A DNA stretch of 64,000 nt, from contig JALIRH010000151.1 of NCBI GenBank assembly GCA_023055505.1, forward strand, positions 191,001-255,000, given 5' to 3'. The position numbers were made by a program, and so were the translations under genes. This DNA is from Callipepla californica brunnescens. Lineage: Eukaryota; Chordata; Aves; Galliformes; Odontophoridae. Under the pieces are notes generated by a model that had not been told where the DNA came from, did not search any database, and saw only the letters and a program-made list of their open reading frames with translations. How positions within the stretch are numbered: the first letter of the stretch is position 1; each line of letters starts with the position of its first letter. This document shows positions 33,511 to 48,724 of this stretch, piece by piece.

Positions 33511-36500
33511 TCAGTTCTCGGGGCTGGCGTTCTGCCGCGCGCGGATGAAGGCCATCCCGTGCGTGCGGAAGTGCGTCTTGAGGTTGAGCTGGCTGTCGAA
33601 GCTGCGGCCGCAGACGGTGCAGGACAGCGCGCCGTCGGCCGCCAGCGGCGCTCCCCCCAGGGGGCTGCGGGGGCCCGGCTCCTCCGCCTCCGCCGCGCCC
33701 TTCTTCTTCTTGTGGGTGATGAAGCGGTGGCGGTTGAGGGACACCTGGGAGGTGAAGCAGAGCCCGCACTCGCGGCACTGGTGGGAGCTCTCGTCAGTCC
33801 GGTGCTGGGGGATGTGCTCCTGGAAGTCGGCGGCGCTGCTGGCGATGTACCCGCACTTGCGGCAGCGGAACGGCGCTTTGCGGTCGCCTTTGGGGTTCTT
33901 GGAGGGGGGGGTGGTGCTGTCGGGCTCCTCGCTGCACGAGTCCCCTTCGTCCGAGGAGAGCTTCCTCTTGCGGCCGGACACCTGCGGCCACGGGGGCAGC
34001 GTTGGGGCCGCCCCACGGGAGCAGCTCCAGCAGAGCCCCCCCTTTCTAACACGGAATGGGGTGCGGGAGCCCACCCCAGAACCCCCCACCCGCCCTTCCC
34101 CCCTCCCCACGCCCTCCCCCACCCCGGGCGCGGCCGTACCTGCGCGGCGCCGCTGCCGATGCGCGCGATGATGACCTCCTGGCTCTTGGTCTGGTCGGTC
34201 ACTTTGATGCCGTGCCGCACCTGGATGTGCTTCTCCAGGATCAGGCGGCTGCTGAACGTCCGTTTGCCCTCTGTGCAGTACCTGGGGGGGGCACGGGGGG
34301 GATGGGCGGCGCCCGGAGAACACAGCGCGCTCACGCACAGCCCCGCTGCCCCCACCCCCAGGACGCAGAGGGGACCCCCCCACCCCCGGGCACAGCGGTA
34401 CCGGCACGGGTAGACGCGCTTGATCCCTTCGTGGTTGACGCGGACGTGTCTGCGCAGACTGGGAGCGGAGCAGAAGGAGCGCTCGCAGAGGTGACACGGG
34501 AACTTCTTCACCGACTGTGGGAGACAGAGGGGTGGGGGTACCACGGCCGGAGCGCTCCCCCCCCCCCCTGCGGCCCCACGGCCCCTCACCTTCCCGTGGT
34601 CCTTCTTCATGTGGGACACGTACTCGTCGCGCTCGGGGAACCACGAGTGGCAGACGCCGCAGGTCCACCCGCTGCCCTTGGGCTTGCTGGCCGCCTTGCG
34701 CTGGAAGCGGCGCTTGGCCTTGCGCAGCTCGGGGGAGCTGGGGGGGTCGTCCTCCTCCGTGGAGGACGAGGATTCGTCGGAGATTTTGGGGACGGGGGCG
34801 TCCATGGGCTCCTGCTTCGGGGTCAGCAGCACCGCCGCCTTCTTGGCCACCTCCTCCCGCGGCTTCGGGGGCTGATGGGTGTTCTGCGGAGCGGAGGCGC
34901 AGTGGTGGCGGCCGTCCCAAGGGGGCAAACCCCCCCTGCACACAGCCCTCACCGTGGGGACGGGGGGGCACCAGGGCCCCGGGTTCTGGATGTCAGCGTG
35001 GGAAGGGATGTGGGAACGCGGGGAACGCCACGAGTTTGGGGACACGGAGCCCACGAGGCCCCGGCCCCACCCGTACCTTGAGGTGCTCCAACATGGTGCG
35101 CTTCTGCGCGAAGAGCAGCGGGCAGTCGGGGCACTTGAAGACGCTGACGCGCTGGTTGAGCAGGTGCTGGTCGAAGTGGGAGGAGAGCAGCGGCTTGTGG
35201 GTGAACACCGTGTCGCACATGGCACACTTGTAGATCATCCTGAGGGGGCACGAGGAGCTCAGGGGGTCCGGAGGAGCGGTGCCACCAAACAGCGGCGGCC
35301 GCGCTCCGCCGTGCGGGGGCAGTGCGGGATGGGGGCACTCACTTGGACTGTTGGTTGCCGAAGCCGGGGTGCTGCGTGTACACGTGAGCGTGGGCGCTGG
35401 GCGCCGACTTGAAGGCCATGGGGCAGATGGGGCACTTGTGGAACACCTCGCAGTGCGACGTCTGGATGTGGGACTTGATGGAGTTGACGCCGCCGAACAC
35501 CACGGCACAGCTGGGGCACCTGGGGAGCAGGGGGGTGAGGGGGGGCACGCAGCGGGGACGTGGGTCCTGCGGAGCACTGAGCTGAGCTCAGCCCAACGCG
35601 GCACCGGGCACTGGGACGCGGATTTCTGCACAACGCCCACGGCAAAACCCACGGGGACCCCGCCCGGCCCCACCCAGACCCCTCGGACCCCTGCCCACCC
35701 CGGGGCCCCCCACCTGTATCCCACTCTGCGGGAGAAGTGCAGGCAGGACTCCTTCAGGTGGGTCTCGAAGTTGGCCAGCAGGAAATTCCCCCCACACTCC
35801 GGGCAGACGTGGGGCGGGCGGTTCTTGTGCATCCGCTGATGGGCACTGAAGCTGCAGCGGTTGGACATGATCATGGGGCACGTGGTGCAGACCTGGGGGT
35901 GCAGAGGAGTCAACCAGAGCATGGAAGGGAGGAGGAAGGGGGGGAAAAGGGAGGAGGAAAGGGCTCCCCGTGCTCACCCTGAGGAGCACTGGCAGCTGCG
36001 GGTGCCCCACTGTCAGCAGCCCCACACCAACCAGGACACACTCCCATCCCACGGCAGAGCAAACCCTCGCCCTGCTCTCCCTGTGCTCCATTTGTGCTTA
36101 GGGCCGAGGAAAGAGGAAGCAGCACTGCAGTCACAACATGGCTGCACAGGGACTGCCCGCACGGGCACCGCATCCTCCCGGTGGGGACAGAAGAGCCCCA
36201 CATCCCCGGGGCCCAAAATGCTGCCCCACGGAGCCCCACCACCCTGAGGGCTCTCCAGGCACTCCCCACCCCGGGCTGTGTGCTCACAGCAGGGCCGTAC
36301 CGTGCTGCTGGTGGTCCCCGCCGTCACCGCCTGCTGGAAGTGCGCGGCCAGCCCGGCCTTGTCCTTGCACTGCTCCTTGCACTCCAGGCACCTGAAGCAG
36401 CTGTAGTTGCTCTGCTCGGGGCCGCTCAGGGGCAGGATGGGGAGCTCCGGGGCCCCGTTGGCCGCGCTCAGGGCGTCCTGAGTGACCCCGGCCACCTTGC

Positions 36501-38526
36501 CGGCGGGGAAGGAAGCCACGGAGACGAGCGGGGTGATGTCCGGCTGCCCGATCATCTGATCCAAAGCGATGGGCCGCATGACCAGGTGGGAGCACTGCAT
36601 CACCAGCCCCTTGTCCTTGTGCTCGCGGGCATGCAGCAGCAGGCTGCACTTGTTGAAGAAGACGAGGCGCTTGGTGCAGTGGTTGCAGGTCACCTCGATG
36701 CGCATGCTGCGCCGGTCGTAGTGGCGAGCCAAGCTCTTCTCCAGCGCGAAGGAGTCGCCGCACTCCAGGCAGCGGTACCCGAAGGGCGGCAGCGCCAGGC
36801 TGGCGTCGGCAGGAGGGTTCAGGTTGGGTTTGTAGGTGGGCAGCAGGTTCTTGCTGTTGAGGATCTTGTTGAAGGCCTCCACCAGGCTGGACTGGCTGCG
36901 GGAGATGACGGTGCCCGCCACGGTCGGGGACGGCTTCTGCGGCTGCACCATCACCACCGTGGTGCCGTTCACCTTCTGGTTGGCCGTGGTGGTGACCGTG
37001 GCCGTCTGCGTCACGGGGCTGACGTTGGTGCGCGTGTCGGCCTTGGGCAGCGCCTGCGGCACCAGGTTGATGATGTTCTTGGGGACGGCTTTGCCCGCCT
37101 TGGCCGGCAGCACCACGGACTTCTGCTGCGCCACGCTGGCGGCGATCAGCATGGCGCTGCTGGCGTTCTGGATGGTGGACACGGGCAGCACGGTGCCTTT
37201 GATCTTGGTGCCGTTGCCGAGCTGCACGCTGACGATCTTGGGCCCCTCGATGGCTTTCAAAGGGCCGCAGAGATCCACCTTCTCGCGGGGCACCTCCAGC
37301 GCCACGCCGTCCTCCTTCTCGGCGTCGAGCGCGGTGTCCTCAGAGCTGTGCTCAGCCGCGCCCCGGGCAGAGCCGGGCTCCGAGTCCGACGAGACGCGCG
37401 TCACGGTGCGCGTGATGCTGCCGCACGATGTCTTGATGGTTTTGATCCTCACCTTCAGCGGCCGCGAGGAATTGGAAGAAGGGGAATCGTTGTTGTTGCC
37501 TTCCTCCTCCTCCTCCTCCTCCTCAGCGCTGGACATACTCTGAGGGCTTCCCATTGACCTCTGCAGAGCTTCGTGCTCCTCCTTGAGGGCGACGTCGTCC
37601 AGCGGCTTCGGGGAGGCGGGGATCCTGGGGCTCTGCACCACGGGAGAGGAAGGTTTGTAGAAGGGCTCCCGCGGGCTGCCAGGCGAGCGCTTCACTTCGG
37701 GCAGGCTGCTGGCACTGCTGCCCAGGTTGGGGTCGGGGCCGGGCCACGACGCCATGGGGGAATCGCCCGCGGAGTAGCGGACGGTGACCGACTTCAGGTG
37801 CTCCAAGGGCCCCTCCCCCAGCGCGGCGCTCAGAACCTTCGGGTTGGCGTCACGGGACACCTCCTCAGAGTCAGACTCCTCTTTCTTGATGCAGGGCACG
37901 GTGGGAGGGGGCCCGCTCACGGCCCCGGCCTGGCCGCCCTCGTAGGGCTGTGGGAAGGTGGGGGGCAGACCCTCGGCGCTCCCCCCCCCGGGCTCCTTGC
38001 AGTCCAGCGATGGGGTGGGTGACGGGGAGAGGGAGGGCACGGCCAGGGACTTCTCCTTGGGCTTGCACTCCCGAGCTCTGTCGATCAGGTTGGCAGCGTT
38101 GTCTTCGTTGGGATCGGGGCTAAAATGGGAGAAGATATCCAGCGGTTTGGGGCCCTTCTCCTTCACCCAGCACTCGCCGTTGGAGGACGCCACGGCTTCC
38201 ACGGACCTGGCCGCGGGGGACCTGGGCAGCTCGGCCGCCCCGAAGCCGTTCTGCAGCAAACGCGGCCCGAGCACGTGGCCATCCTTACTGCGCCCGTCCA
38301 GCGCCTCGAGCTGCTCCGGGCACACGGTGTTCTTTACGATGACGCTGACGGCGGTGATGTCGGTGTGGGGGAGGACGTGGTCGGGCGGCCCCGGCTCACC
38401 GGGAACTGCCTTGATGTGCCCCTCGGCCTCCTCGTGGCCCGAGTGGATGGCCTCGTTGGTGTCGATGTCGGGGATGTCGAACGCTGCCAGGAGGTCATCG
38501 AAATCCGGGGTTTTCATGTCACCCAT
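33511..38526 (-). CDS. ZNF687: Zinc finger protein 687
   Basis: Nuclear C2H2 zinc-finger factor known to associate with ZNF592 and ZMYND8. Coding exons in transcript order: 38526-36301, 35892-35714, 35519-35343, 35239-35077, 34883-34590, 34514-34402, 34281-34140, 33981-33511; 3765 bases, 1254 residues (human 1237). The start [20 protein letters not shown] is the conserved N-terminus; the exon also carries 20 bases of 5' UTR (38527-38546). The long first coding exon holds an acidic, Ser/Pro-rich region, an (E)n stretch, [20 protein letters not shown] and the first fingers ([20 protein letters not shown]). Later exons hold the remaining C2H2 fingers (for example [20 protein letters not shown]), ending [15 protein letters not shown]. 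Long plus-strand open frames over this gene are antisense shadows of GC-rich codons. Confidence 0.97.
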
Positions 38527-39849
38527 GGTGGGGCCTGCGGCGGAGTCTGGAAAAGAGAGAGGGGGAAAAGTCAGCAGCACAACCCCGGCACGAGGAGAAG
38601 CAGCGTGTGTCACCACCCTGCTGTGAGCTCCCCCGGGGACGGGGATGGGAACCCTCCTGCCCCACGCCCCCAAACCCCACAGCCTCTTCACTTTGAACCC
38701 CATCCCCAAAGCCCTGGGGCGGCTCCCAGCGCTCCTCCACCTTCACTGCTCCGTTTGATCCCTGGCCAGGAGGGCACACGGCTCCGGGAGAGACATCTGA
38801 GCGTGGGGCCGCCCCGAGGCCGGAGCCCGCCCGGACTCACTGCACAGACCCATCCTGGCCCCATAGGATCCCCCTCACTGGGAGAAGAGCGGCATCCCAG
38901 GCCCCCACGCTGCTGGGACGCTGCGACCCGCCTGCCCGGCACGCGCTTATTTCAGGAGCTCCAACCACGACTGAGGGTTTTTTTGGGTATAAAATAACTA
39001 TTTTTCTTTGGCAAAACAAAAGCAGCCCTGGGAGGGGGAGGGAAGGGGTATTTTTATCCTCGCGAGCCGCTGTCTGCCAGAGCTCAGCTCAGGGCAGAGC
39101 GTGGGGGGGTGGCTGCACCCCAGCCCCAGCACAGCCCCAGCACAGCCCCAGCACCACGGCTGTTTTTAAAGCTGCTTTTCCTGTTTCCCTCCCTGACCCC
39201 TGCGACAATGCACTTCCCACCATGAGCTGCTGGAGCCCAACAGGAGCTGACATCACCACTGACCCCCCAGAGCCACACAGCTCTGCATCCTAACGAGCTG
39301 CCGCTTAACGAGGCCGCGGTTCAGCCCCTCTGCTCTGCTCTGCTGCCCCGTGGGATCCCACCCGCACCCGCCCACCCCCTGGAAATGCCCCTCCTGCACG
39401 ATATCATCCCACCTTCGTTAGCTGCCCTCACTAATTTCCAGAACTATCATTAGTTTTGCTCATCTAGAAGGCAGAATGGATTCGGCCTGGGTTCAGGGGA
39501 GATAATGGGTTGGAAGCGACACAGAGCTCAAAGCTGAGAACGGCTCCACAGTGTTGGACATCCCCAGCTCCCAGCTGCGGGGATATGGGACGGCATCTCC
39601 CCTTCCTCCTCCCACATCGGTTTCTCCCTCTGCCAACTGCACTGTGGGGAGAGATGTGCTCCAAAAGAACACCCACTCCTCCGAGCTCCGAGCAAAGCAG
39701 AGCACAGGGCTCCCCCCAGAAGAAGAGCTCAGTGTGGGGGGAGAGGTTGGGGGCCGGGAGAAGCCCAGCAGGACACGTCCCAGTGCTGAACACGGGGCTC
39801 AATGTCACCCACATCCCAGCACGGGGGGGCCTGAGGGGCCTGAAAGATC

Positions 39850-39945
39850 ACAGAGCCTTGGGATCACAGAACAGTTTGGTTGGAGGGGACACTGAAGGTT
39901 TTAGAACCACAGGATCGTGGCATGGTTGGGTTGGAAGGGATCTCA
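39850..39945 (-). mobile_element. CR1 LINE fragments
   Basis: Two adjacent reverse-strand tails: ATCACAGAACAGTTTGGTTG and atcgtggcatggttgggttg, each followed by the GGAAGGGA-type motif. Confidence 0.7.
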
Positions 39946-40239
39946 GCCCCCTCAGCCCCCTCAGCCCCCAGCCCCATCTGAGTGGGCCGGCTGCCCTCCC
40001 CAGCAGACCCTCTGCTGTGCTGCAGCATGGGGAGGCAGCCAGGTGGGCACAGACCACCGGAGTAGCCCACGACTGCCTCCAATTCCCCCCCAGTCTGCTG
40101 CCCTGCACGGGCACAGTGCTTCATTCCTGCACAATATTCCCAGCAGCACAGCAGGGAGTGACAGAACGACAGCACGGGGGAAGGGGGCAGACCTGCAGGG
40201 CCACAGAGGGACAGCGTGGATGGGCCAGAGGGGGTCTGG

Positions 40240-40370
40240 GACATCACAGAACTGTGGGATGGTTGGGTTGGGACGACGGGACCTCAAAGGCCACAGAATA
40301 ATGGGATCACAGCGTGGCTGGGCCTGAAAGGACCCTACAGCTCAGAGAACCACGGGATCGTGGTGCAGCT
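40240..40370 (-). mobile_element. CR1 LINE fragments
   Basis: Reverse-strand tails: ATCACAGAACTGTGGGATGG with ttgggttgggacg, then ggatcacagcgtggctgggc with ctgaaaggaccctacag. Confidence 0.7.
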
Positions 40371-41812
40371 GCATGGGAAGGGGCAGCACGGCCCCCAGCC
40401 CCGCTGTGATCTGCATCCTTCCCCCCCAGCACGGCAGATCCACCCCGAGAGCCGTGAGCAGACGGCCCCGCGCAGCCGCCGGCCGCAGGGATTACGCTCC
40501 CGTCCGTGCACCAGAATTAAGCCCGCACCATCTGCTGACTGCGGGAGATATCCAAACAAAGCAGCGGCGGCGCGGATCCAGAACTCTCGACGACTTGGCC
40601 GGACTGAGAGCTGGAGCTTCCCAACGCCAGCAGGTGCTCTGCGGGCAGCACTCAGCGCCCCAGAGGGCTCTGCAGCACCACAGCTGCACCCACACCGAGC
40701 GCTCCGACCCACAGCTCAGCCAGCTGCTGCCACAAACAACCCCCCATCCCCACCCCAACCCCTTGGAGAGCGCCCGCTGAGCGCAGCTCACCGCGGGGAG
40801 GTCACTGCAGCCCCCAAAGGCCGCCCGCTCCGCAGAGCCGCGGGGAAATAAGGGAAGGAGGAACTCGGGGATTGTGAGAAGAGGGGGAAAACGGAGCTGA
40901 AAACAGAACCGCGCGCACTCCCTCGTGCCCGAACCGCTCTCCTCCTCACCAACAAAGCCAGGCAGGCCGCAGGGAAGCGCTGCGGGGCCGCCAGAAGCGT
41001 TTGCTCACACATCAGCTGCCCCCGGGGCCACAGCGGGGTCGGATCCTCCCGTCAGCCCCGGTGCGCTCCAGCACTCCCAGCTTCCCCTGTGCGGTCTGAA
41101 CCTGCTGCAGAGTTCCCAGCATTCCCAGTTTACCCAGTGCGGTCGGAGCCCCCCATCACCGCTGGGGGGGGTCCCGCGGGGCCCAGCACTGCGCCCATCC
41201 CCCATCCCCCATCCCAAAGCAGATCCGGGCGCGGCCGCAGCGCTCGGACAGCCCCGGGCCCCCTCCCCAAACCCCGGGGATCACCTTTGGCGTTTTTAAG
41301 GCCGTTTATGGCGGAACGCGCAGCACCGGAGCCGCGATGCCCTCATCCGCCGCATCACTTCGGAAGGTGGAAAAGGGGAAGGGGGGGGGGGGGGGGCAAA
41401 GACCCCCGAGCGTCGCACCGGGATGGGGCTGCGCGGCGATGTGGGACGGAGGAGCGGGGGAGGCCGCCCCGCAGCCCCGGCCCGGGGTGACGGCCCCGGG
41501 GGGGATCCCCGCCCCGAACCGCGGCCATTAACGTCCGCTCGGCCCGAAATCCCTCCGGGGGACGGAGGGGCGGAGAAACCCCGGACCGCTGCGGCCGCGC
41601 GGAGGGGGCGGGGAATCCCGGGGCCCAAATCCCCGCGGGGAACGCGGGGAACGCGGGGCCGCCCCACCCCCACCCCCCACCCCCGCGCCCCCGCCGCCCC
41701 GGGCCGAGCGCACGGCGGCCATCGCGGCCCCCCCCCCGGGCCCCGCGCTCCCCCCCGGGCGCGGAGCCGCTCCCCCCCGGCCCGGCCCCCCCCCGCTCTC
41801 CCCCGCGCTCAC

Positions 41813-41880
41813 CGGCGCAGTTCGGGCTCCGCTCCCGGTGCGGCCCAACCCCTCCGCGGCACTTCCTGCTTGGCCCGCGC
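41813..41880 (-). other. ZNF687: ZNF687 5' untranslated exon 1 (5' end approximate)
   Basis: On the minus strand a donor CGCCG|GTGAGCGCGG lies at 41811-41812 inside a dense CpG island. The next downstream acceptor is the one at 38547 before the start codon. Confidence 0.6.
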
Positions 41881-41924
41881 CCCCCGCCCTGCGCCGCCGG
41901 ACGCGGACGCCCGCCCTCCCGCAG

Positions 41925-42555
41925 CGGCGCTATTGGTCCGTCCGGACGTCGCTCGCGGCCTCGCGCGCGCTCATTGGACGGCGGCGCCGTCGCTCGGGGG
42001 CGGTCGCGGCCGCTCGCACTCGCGATTGGCGGAGGCGGAGGTGCGACGGGGCTGGTCCCGCCCCCTGAGGGGGAGCGTTGGGGGACGGGGCGGCCATTGA
42101 AAGCGTGGTCCCGCCCTCCCTGGGCCCATTGGCGGCTCTGCGAACCGTCTGGCTGCCGATTGGCTAAAAGCCGTGCTCATCAAGCCAGCCCTCCTGCCAT
42201 TGGCTAAGCGGGGCCGCCCATCCCGCGCGGATTCGCGCAGCAGCCGTCGTCGCTCCGGGCCCCGCCCAGCGGCTGCCTTCCCATTGGACGAGGCTCCTGT
42301 CGCTCAACGCGAGCGCGCGACCCCCGTGGGTTGCGAGCCGTCAGCAGCCGGCCGCGCGCTCTCCCATTTGCTGCCGGCGCTGTCACTCACAGAGAGGCCA
42401 GCAGCTCGCCACGCCCCCTCGCTCCCCATTGGCCGGCCCGCCCGCCCATCCACGCTGAAAGAACCAATGAACCGCCCGAACCCGCCCCCTCTTCCCGTCG
42501 GCCAGAGACCGCGACGCATTACCACATCCTCCCCACCCCGCCGCCCATTGGCTGC
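41925..42555 (-). promoter_or_regulatory. CCAAT-box array upstream of ZNF687
   Basis: Ten CCAAT motifs in about 620 bases. Nine read CCAAT on the minus strand (ATTGG starting at 41932, 41973, 42025, 42128, 42159, 42199, 42283, 42428, 42547) and one on the plus strand (42464). The sequence is a CpG island between the ZNF687 start and the PSMD4 3' end, with no gene. NF-Y is the expected binder; orientation and position point to ZNF687. Confidence 0.7.
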
Positions 42556-42719
42556 CTCCGCCGCCCATCACCTAAGCCCCGCCCACGGCGCCGCGCCGTA
42601 AACATCCTGCGGAACCGCGGGGGGGTGCCGGAGGGGGCGTGGCCTCCGCCTGCCCCGCCCCCCGAGGGGCGGGAATAGGAACGGGGCGAGGGCTCCGGGA
42701 CCCGCACGGTGCTTCAGCC

Positions 42720-42725
42720 TTTATT
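42720..42725 (-). terminator. PSMD4: Poly(A) signal of PSMD4
   Basis: TTTATT on the plus strand (AATAAA on the minus strand), only about 35 bases beyond the stop codon, so the 3' UTR is very short. Confidence 0.85.
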
Positions 42726-42759
42726 GCCGCGCCAGGCGCAGCCCCACACCCGCCGCGCC

Positions 42760-46355
<3,596 letters not shown>

Positions 46356-46589
46356 GGTCCAGCCCCCTCCCAACCCAACCCATCCTCCGAACCCACGCTG
46401 TGCTCAGGGGCAGACGCATTTCCCCCCCAGCAGCCGTGTTCCCTTCCCAGGAGCGCTCCAGACCCCAAAAACTGACACAGAGCCCCTCTGGTTCCCACCC
46501 CCACAGCACCAGGGCGATGGCGGACGCCCCGCAGCCCCCACGTCCCCCTCCCCACAGAAGCAGGCGTGGAGGCGGATGGGTGCAGGAGC

Positions 46590-48724
46590 ACGCGCTGTAT
46601 TCGGGGCCGCGGGAATCCACAGAACAGCCGCCAATGGCGAAACAGTACAGAGGCAACACGACACTGTCCACGACACGAGCAGCTCCACGGGGACAGGGAC
46701 GGGGCCTTCCCGGTGCCGAGGGCGATGCCAAAGGACCATGAGGGCCCAAATCCATCGGGAGGGGCTGGGATCCATCAGCCCACACCAGGATCCATCAGCT
46801 GAGGCTAGGATCCTTAAGTCCATGCCAGGATCCATCAACCCACACCAGGATCCATCACATGGGGCCAGATGCATCTCACGGTGCCAGGATCCATCACTTG
46901 GGGATGAGATCCTTAAGTCCACGCCAGGATCCATCCACCCATTCCAAGATCCATCGTGTGGATCCAGGATCCATTTGATGGTCCCAGAACCCATCACCTG
47001 GGGCCAAGATCCTTAAGTCCATGCCAGGATCCACTGAGTGATGCCAGCATCCATCCACTCATCCCAGGACCCATCAGGCAGTCCCAAGATCCATCGGGTG
47101 GTCCAGGACCCAGCGGCTGGGGCCAGAATCCTAAAGTCCATGCCAGGATCCATCAGGTGACCCCAGGATCCATCAGCTGAGTCCCAGGATCATACAATTG
47201 ATTCCAGGATCCATCGGATGCTTCCAGGATCCATCAATTGATCCCATGATCCATGGGGTGGTCCCGCGGGCGGCCCCACAGCCCTCCCCACTGCAGGAGG
47301 GCCCCGCAGGGGTTCAGGAGCCGTTTAACAGCGGTTGTCACCACCTCCAGATGCAAAAAAAAAAAAAAAAAAAAGAGGCAGTTGTTCTCTGAAAACCCAT
47401 TACAAAGCAAAGGTCGGTAGATCCCACATAGAAAGACCACCCCCCTGTTCCCCTAACTGCTGCATGACTATCCCCGGAGAAACGTACAGGAAAAAAAAAA
47501 ACAAAAAAAAAAAACCACTTAAATACTTCATAAATATTTAAACCACGAAAAAGAAAATTGAGAGCTGGTTCGTCTTCCCTCCTGGTAAAAAACAAAAATC
47601 AAAGAGAACGAGAAACCCGACCCATTACAGGAGGTGGGAGGGAAGGGAAGAGCAGCGTCTAATATAGACGGTTATCTCGGCTCTGAAGGAAGGGCAGCAC
47701 GGAGCGGGAGGAGCCCACCTTCCTCCCAGCACTGGGATGGGGTCGGCGCTCCGGGTGGGGACACCCGGACGAGTAAGGCCATTCCGTTGGGTCTTCTGAA
47801 AAACAAACCTAAGAAATAACATCCAAAAGAAGGGCTGGCTTTTTGGTTTTTGAGGTTGTTGGGTTTTTTTTTGTGGGTGTTTTTGTTTTTCCTTAAAAAA
47901 ATATCGGCGCCCGCTCTGAGGCGGAGGTGGGGAGAGGGTCGGCCCCGAAGGCGCTCCCCTCCGCACCGCTACATTCCGGGGCTCCTCAGTGCGCAGAAAC
48001 CCCTCGTGCCCCGCAGGGCCACCACTACATTACTTTGCTTTTTCTTTTGTTTTTTTTCCCCCCAGTGTATAAAAGAAAAAAAAAAAAACAACGGAGGATC
48101 CCAACCCTTTGGGAGCACGGGGCAGAGTCGCTTCCTTTGCTAAAAAAATCGAACCAAAAAAGCGCTCCGTGAGGACACAGCTGAGCCCACGGTCTGTGTG
48201 CGGGGATGCTGGAGAACAGCGACGGGTTCCCAGCACCGAGGTCTCCATCCCGAAGGGACACGGATCCCACGCCGCAGCTCCGTGGGGCAGAGCTGAGGGG
48301 AAGGGCTGCGGCCGAAGCGCAGGAAACGCCGACGTTAAAAACTCGTTGGAAATAGAAAAGGTGAGCACGGTGCTGAGGTCGGCATCACGAGCAGCCATCT
48401 CCCTGCAAGTCAGACCCCTTTTCCAAAGGCCTTCGGTCCACGTGGAGCAGTTCCTCCTCCTCCCCAGCTCTGGGAGGCGGCTGGGCCCCGCCGGGCTCAG
48501 GCAGCAGTGCCATGCAGGGAGTGCTCCGCTCCGCCGCTGGCTCTCAGCTTTGTGTCCATGTAACATTTCAAAAAAGAAAACGATTAAAAAAAAAAAAAAT
48601 CCCAAACCCAACAAAAAAAAAACAACCCAAACTAAAATCCAAGAAGGTCAGCGACGCGGGCTGAGCGCGTCGGAGCGCAGAGACCACGCAGAGCACGGAG
48701 CCATCCGCTCCCACCTCGGCTGCC
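46590..48724 (-). other. PIP5K1A: PIP5K1A 3' untranslated region (3' limit uncertain)
   Basis: Noncoding sequence after the stop codon, with many T-runs on the transcript strand (for example the A-run on the plus strand near 47356). I found no AATAAA or ATTAAA on the minus strand. A variant AATACA (TGTATT on plus, about 46599-46604) is the best candidate for the end, which would place the minisatellite inside the 3' UTR. Confidence 0.4.
46755..47260 (+). repeat. 20-bp GGATCC minisatellite with ~100-bp higher-order repeat
   Basis: About 25 diverged copies of a ~20-bp unit with core CCAGGATCCATC plus eight variable bases. A variant unit with GATCCTTAAGTCCATGCC recurs with its ccttaagtcc at about 46812, 46911, 47011 and (as cctaaagtcc) 47130, giving a higher-order period of roughly five units (99, 100 and 119 bp). 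It lies between PSMD4 and the PIP5K1A coding end, possibly in the PIP5K1A 3' UTR. Confidence 0.9.

Larger units (their letters stand above)
38547..41812 (-). other. ZNF687: ZNF687 intron 1
   Basis: A 3.3-kb intron between the noncoding first exon and the start-codon exon. It contains reverse-strand CR1 pieces at 39850 and 40240 and a G16 run at 41381-41396. No further exon was recognised. Confidence 0.55.

Noticed and set aside
33043..34413. Long plus-strand open frame over the ZNF687 3' exons
   Set aside because: It runs across ZNF687 splice sites and finger-coding exons on the other strand; composition artefact.
36094..37557. Long plus-strand open frame (487 codons) opposite ZNF687
   Set aside because: Antisense shadow of GC-rich codons of the long ZNF687 exon; no family similarity and the minus-strand protein is strongly conserved.
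46755..47260. CRISPR-like array (short repeats with variable spacers)
   Set aside because: Units are ~20 bases with only ~8 variable bases, repeats are diverged, and the context is a vertebrate gene neighbourhood; it is a minisatellite.
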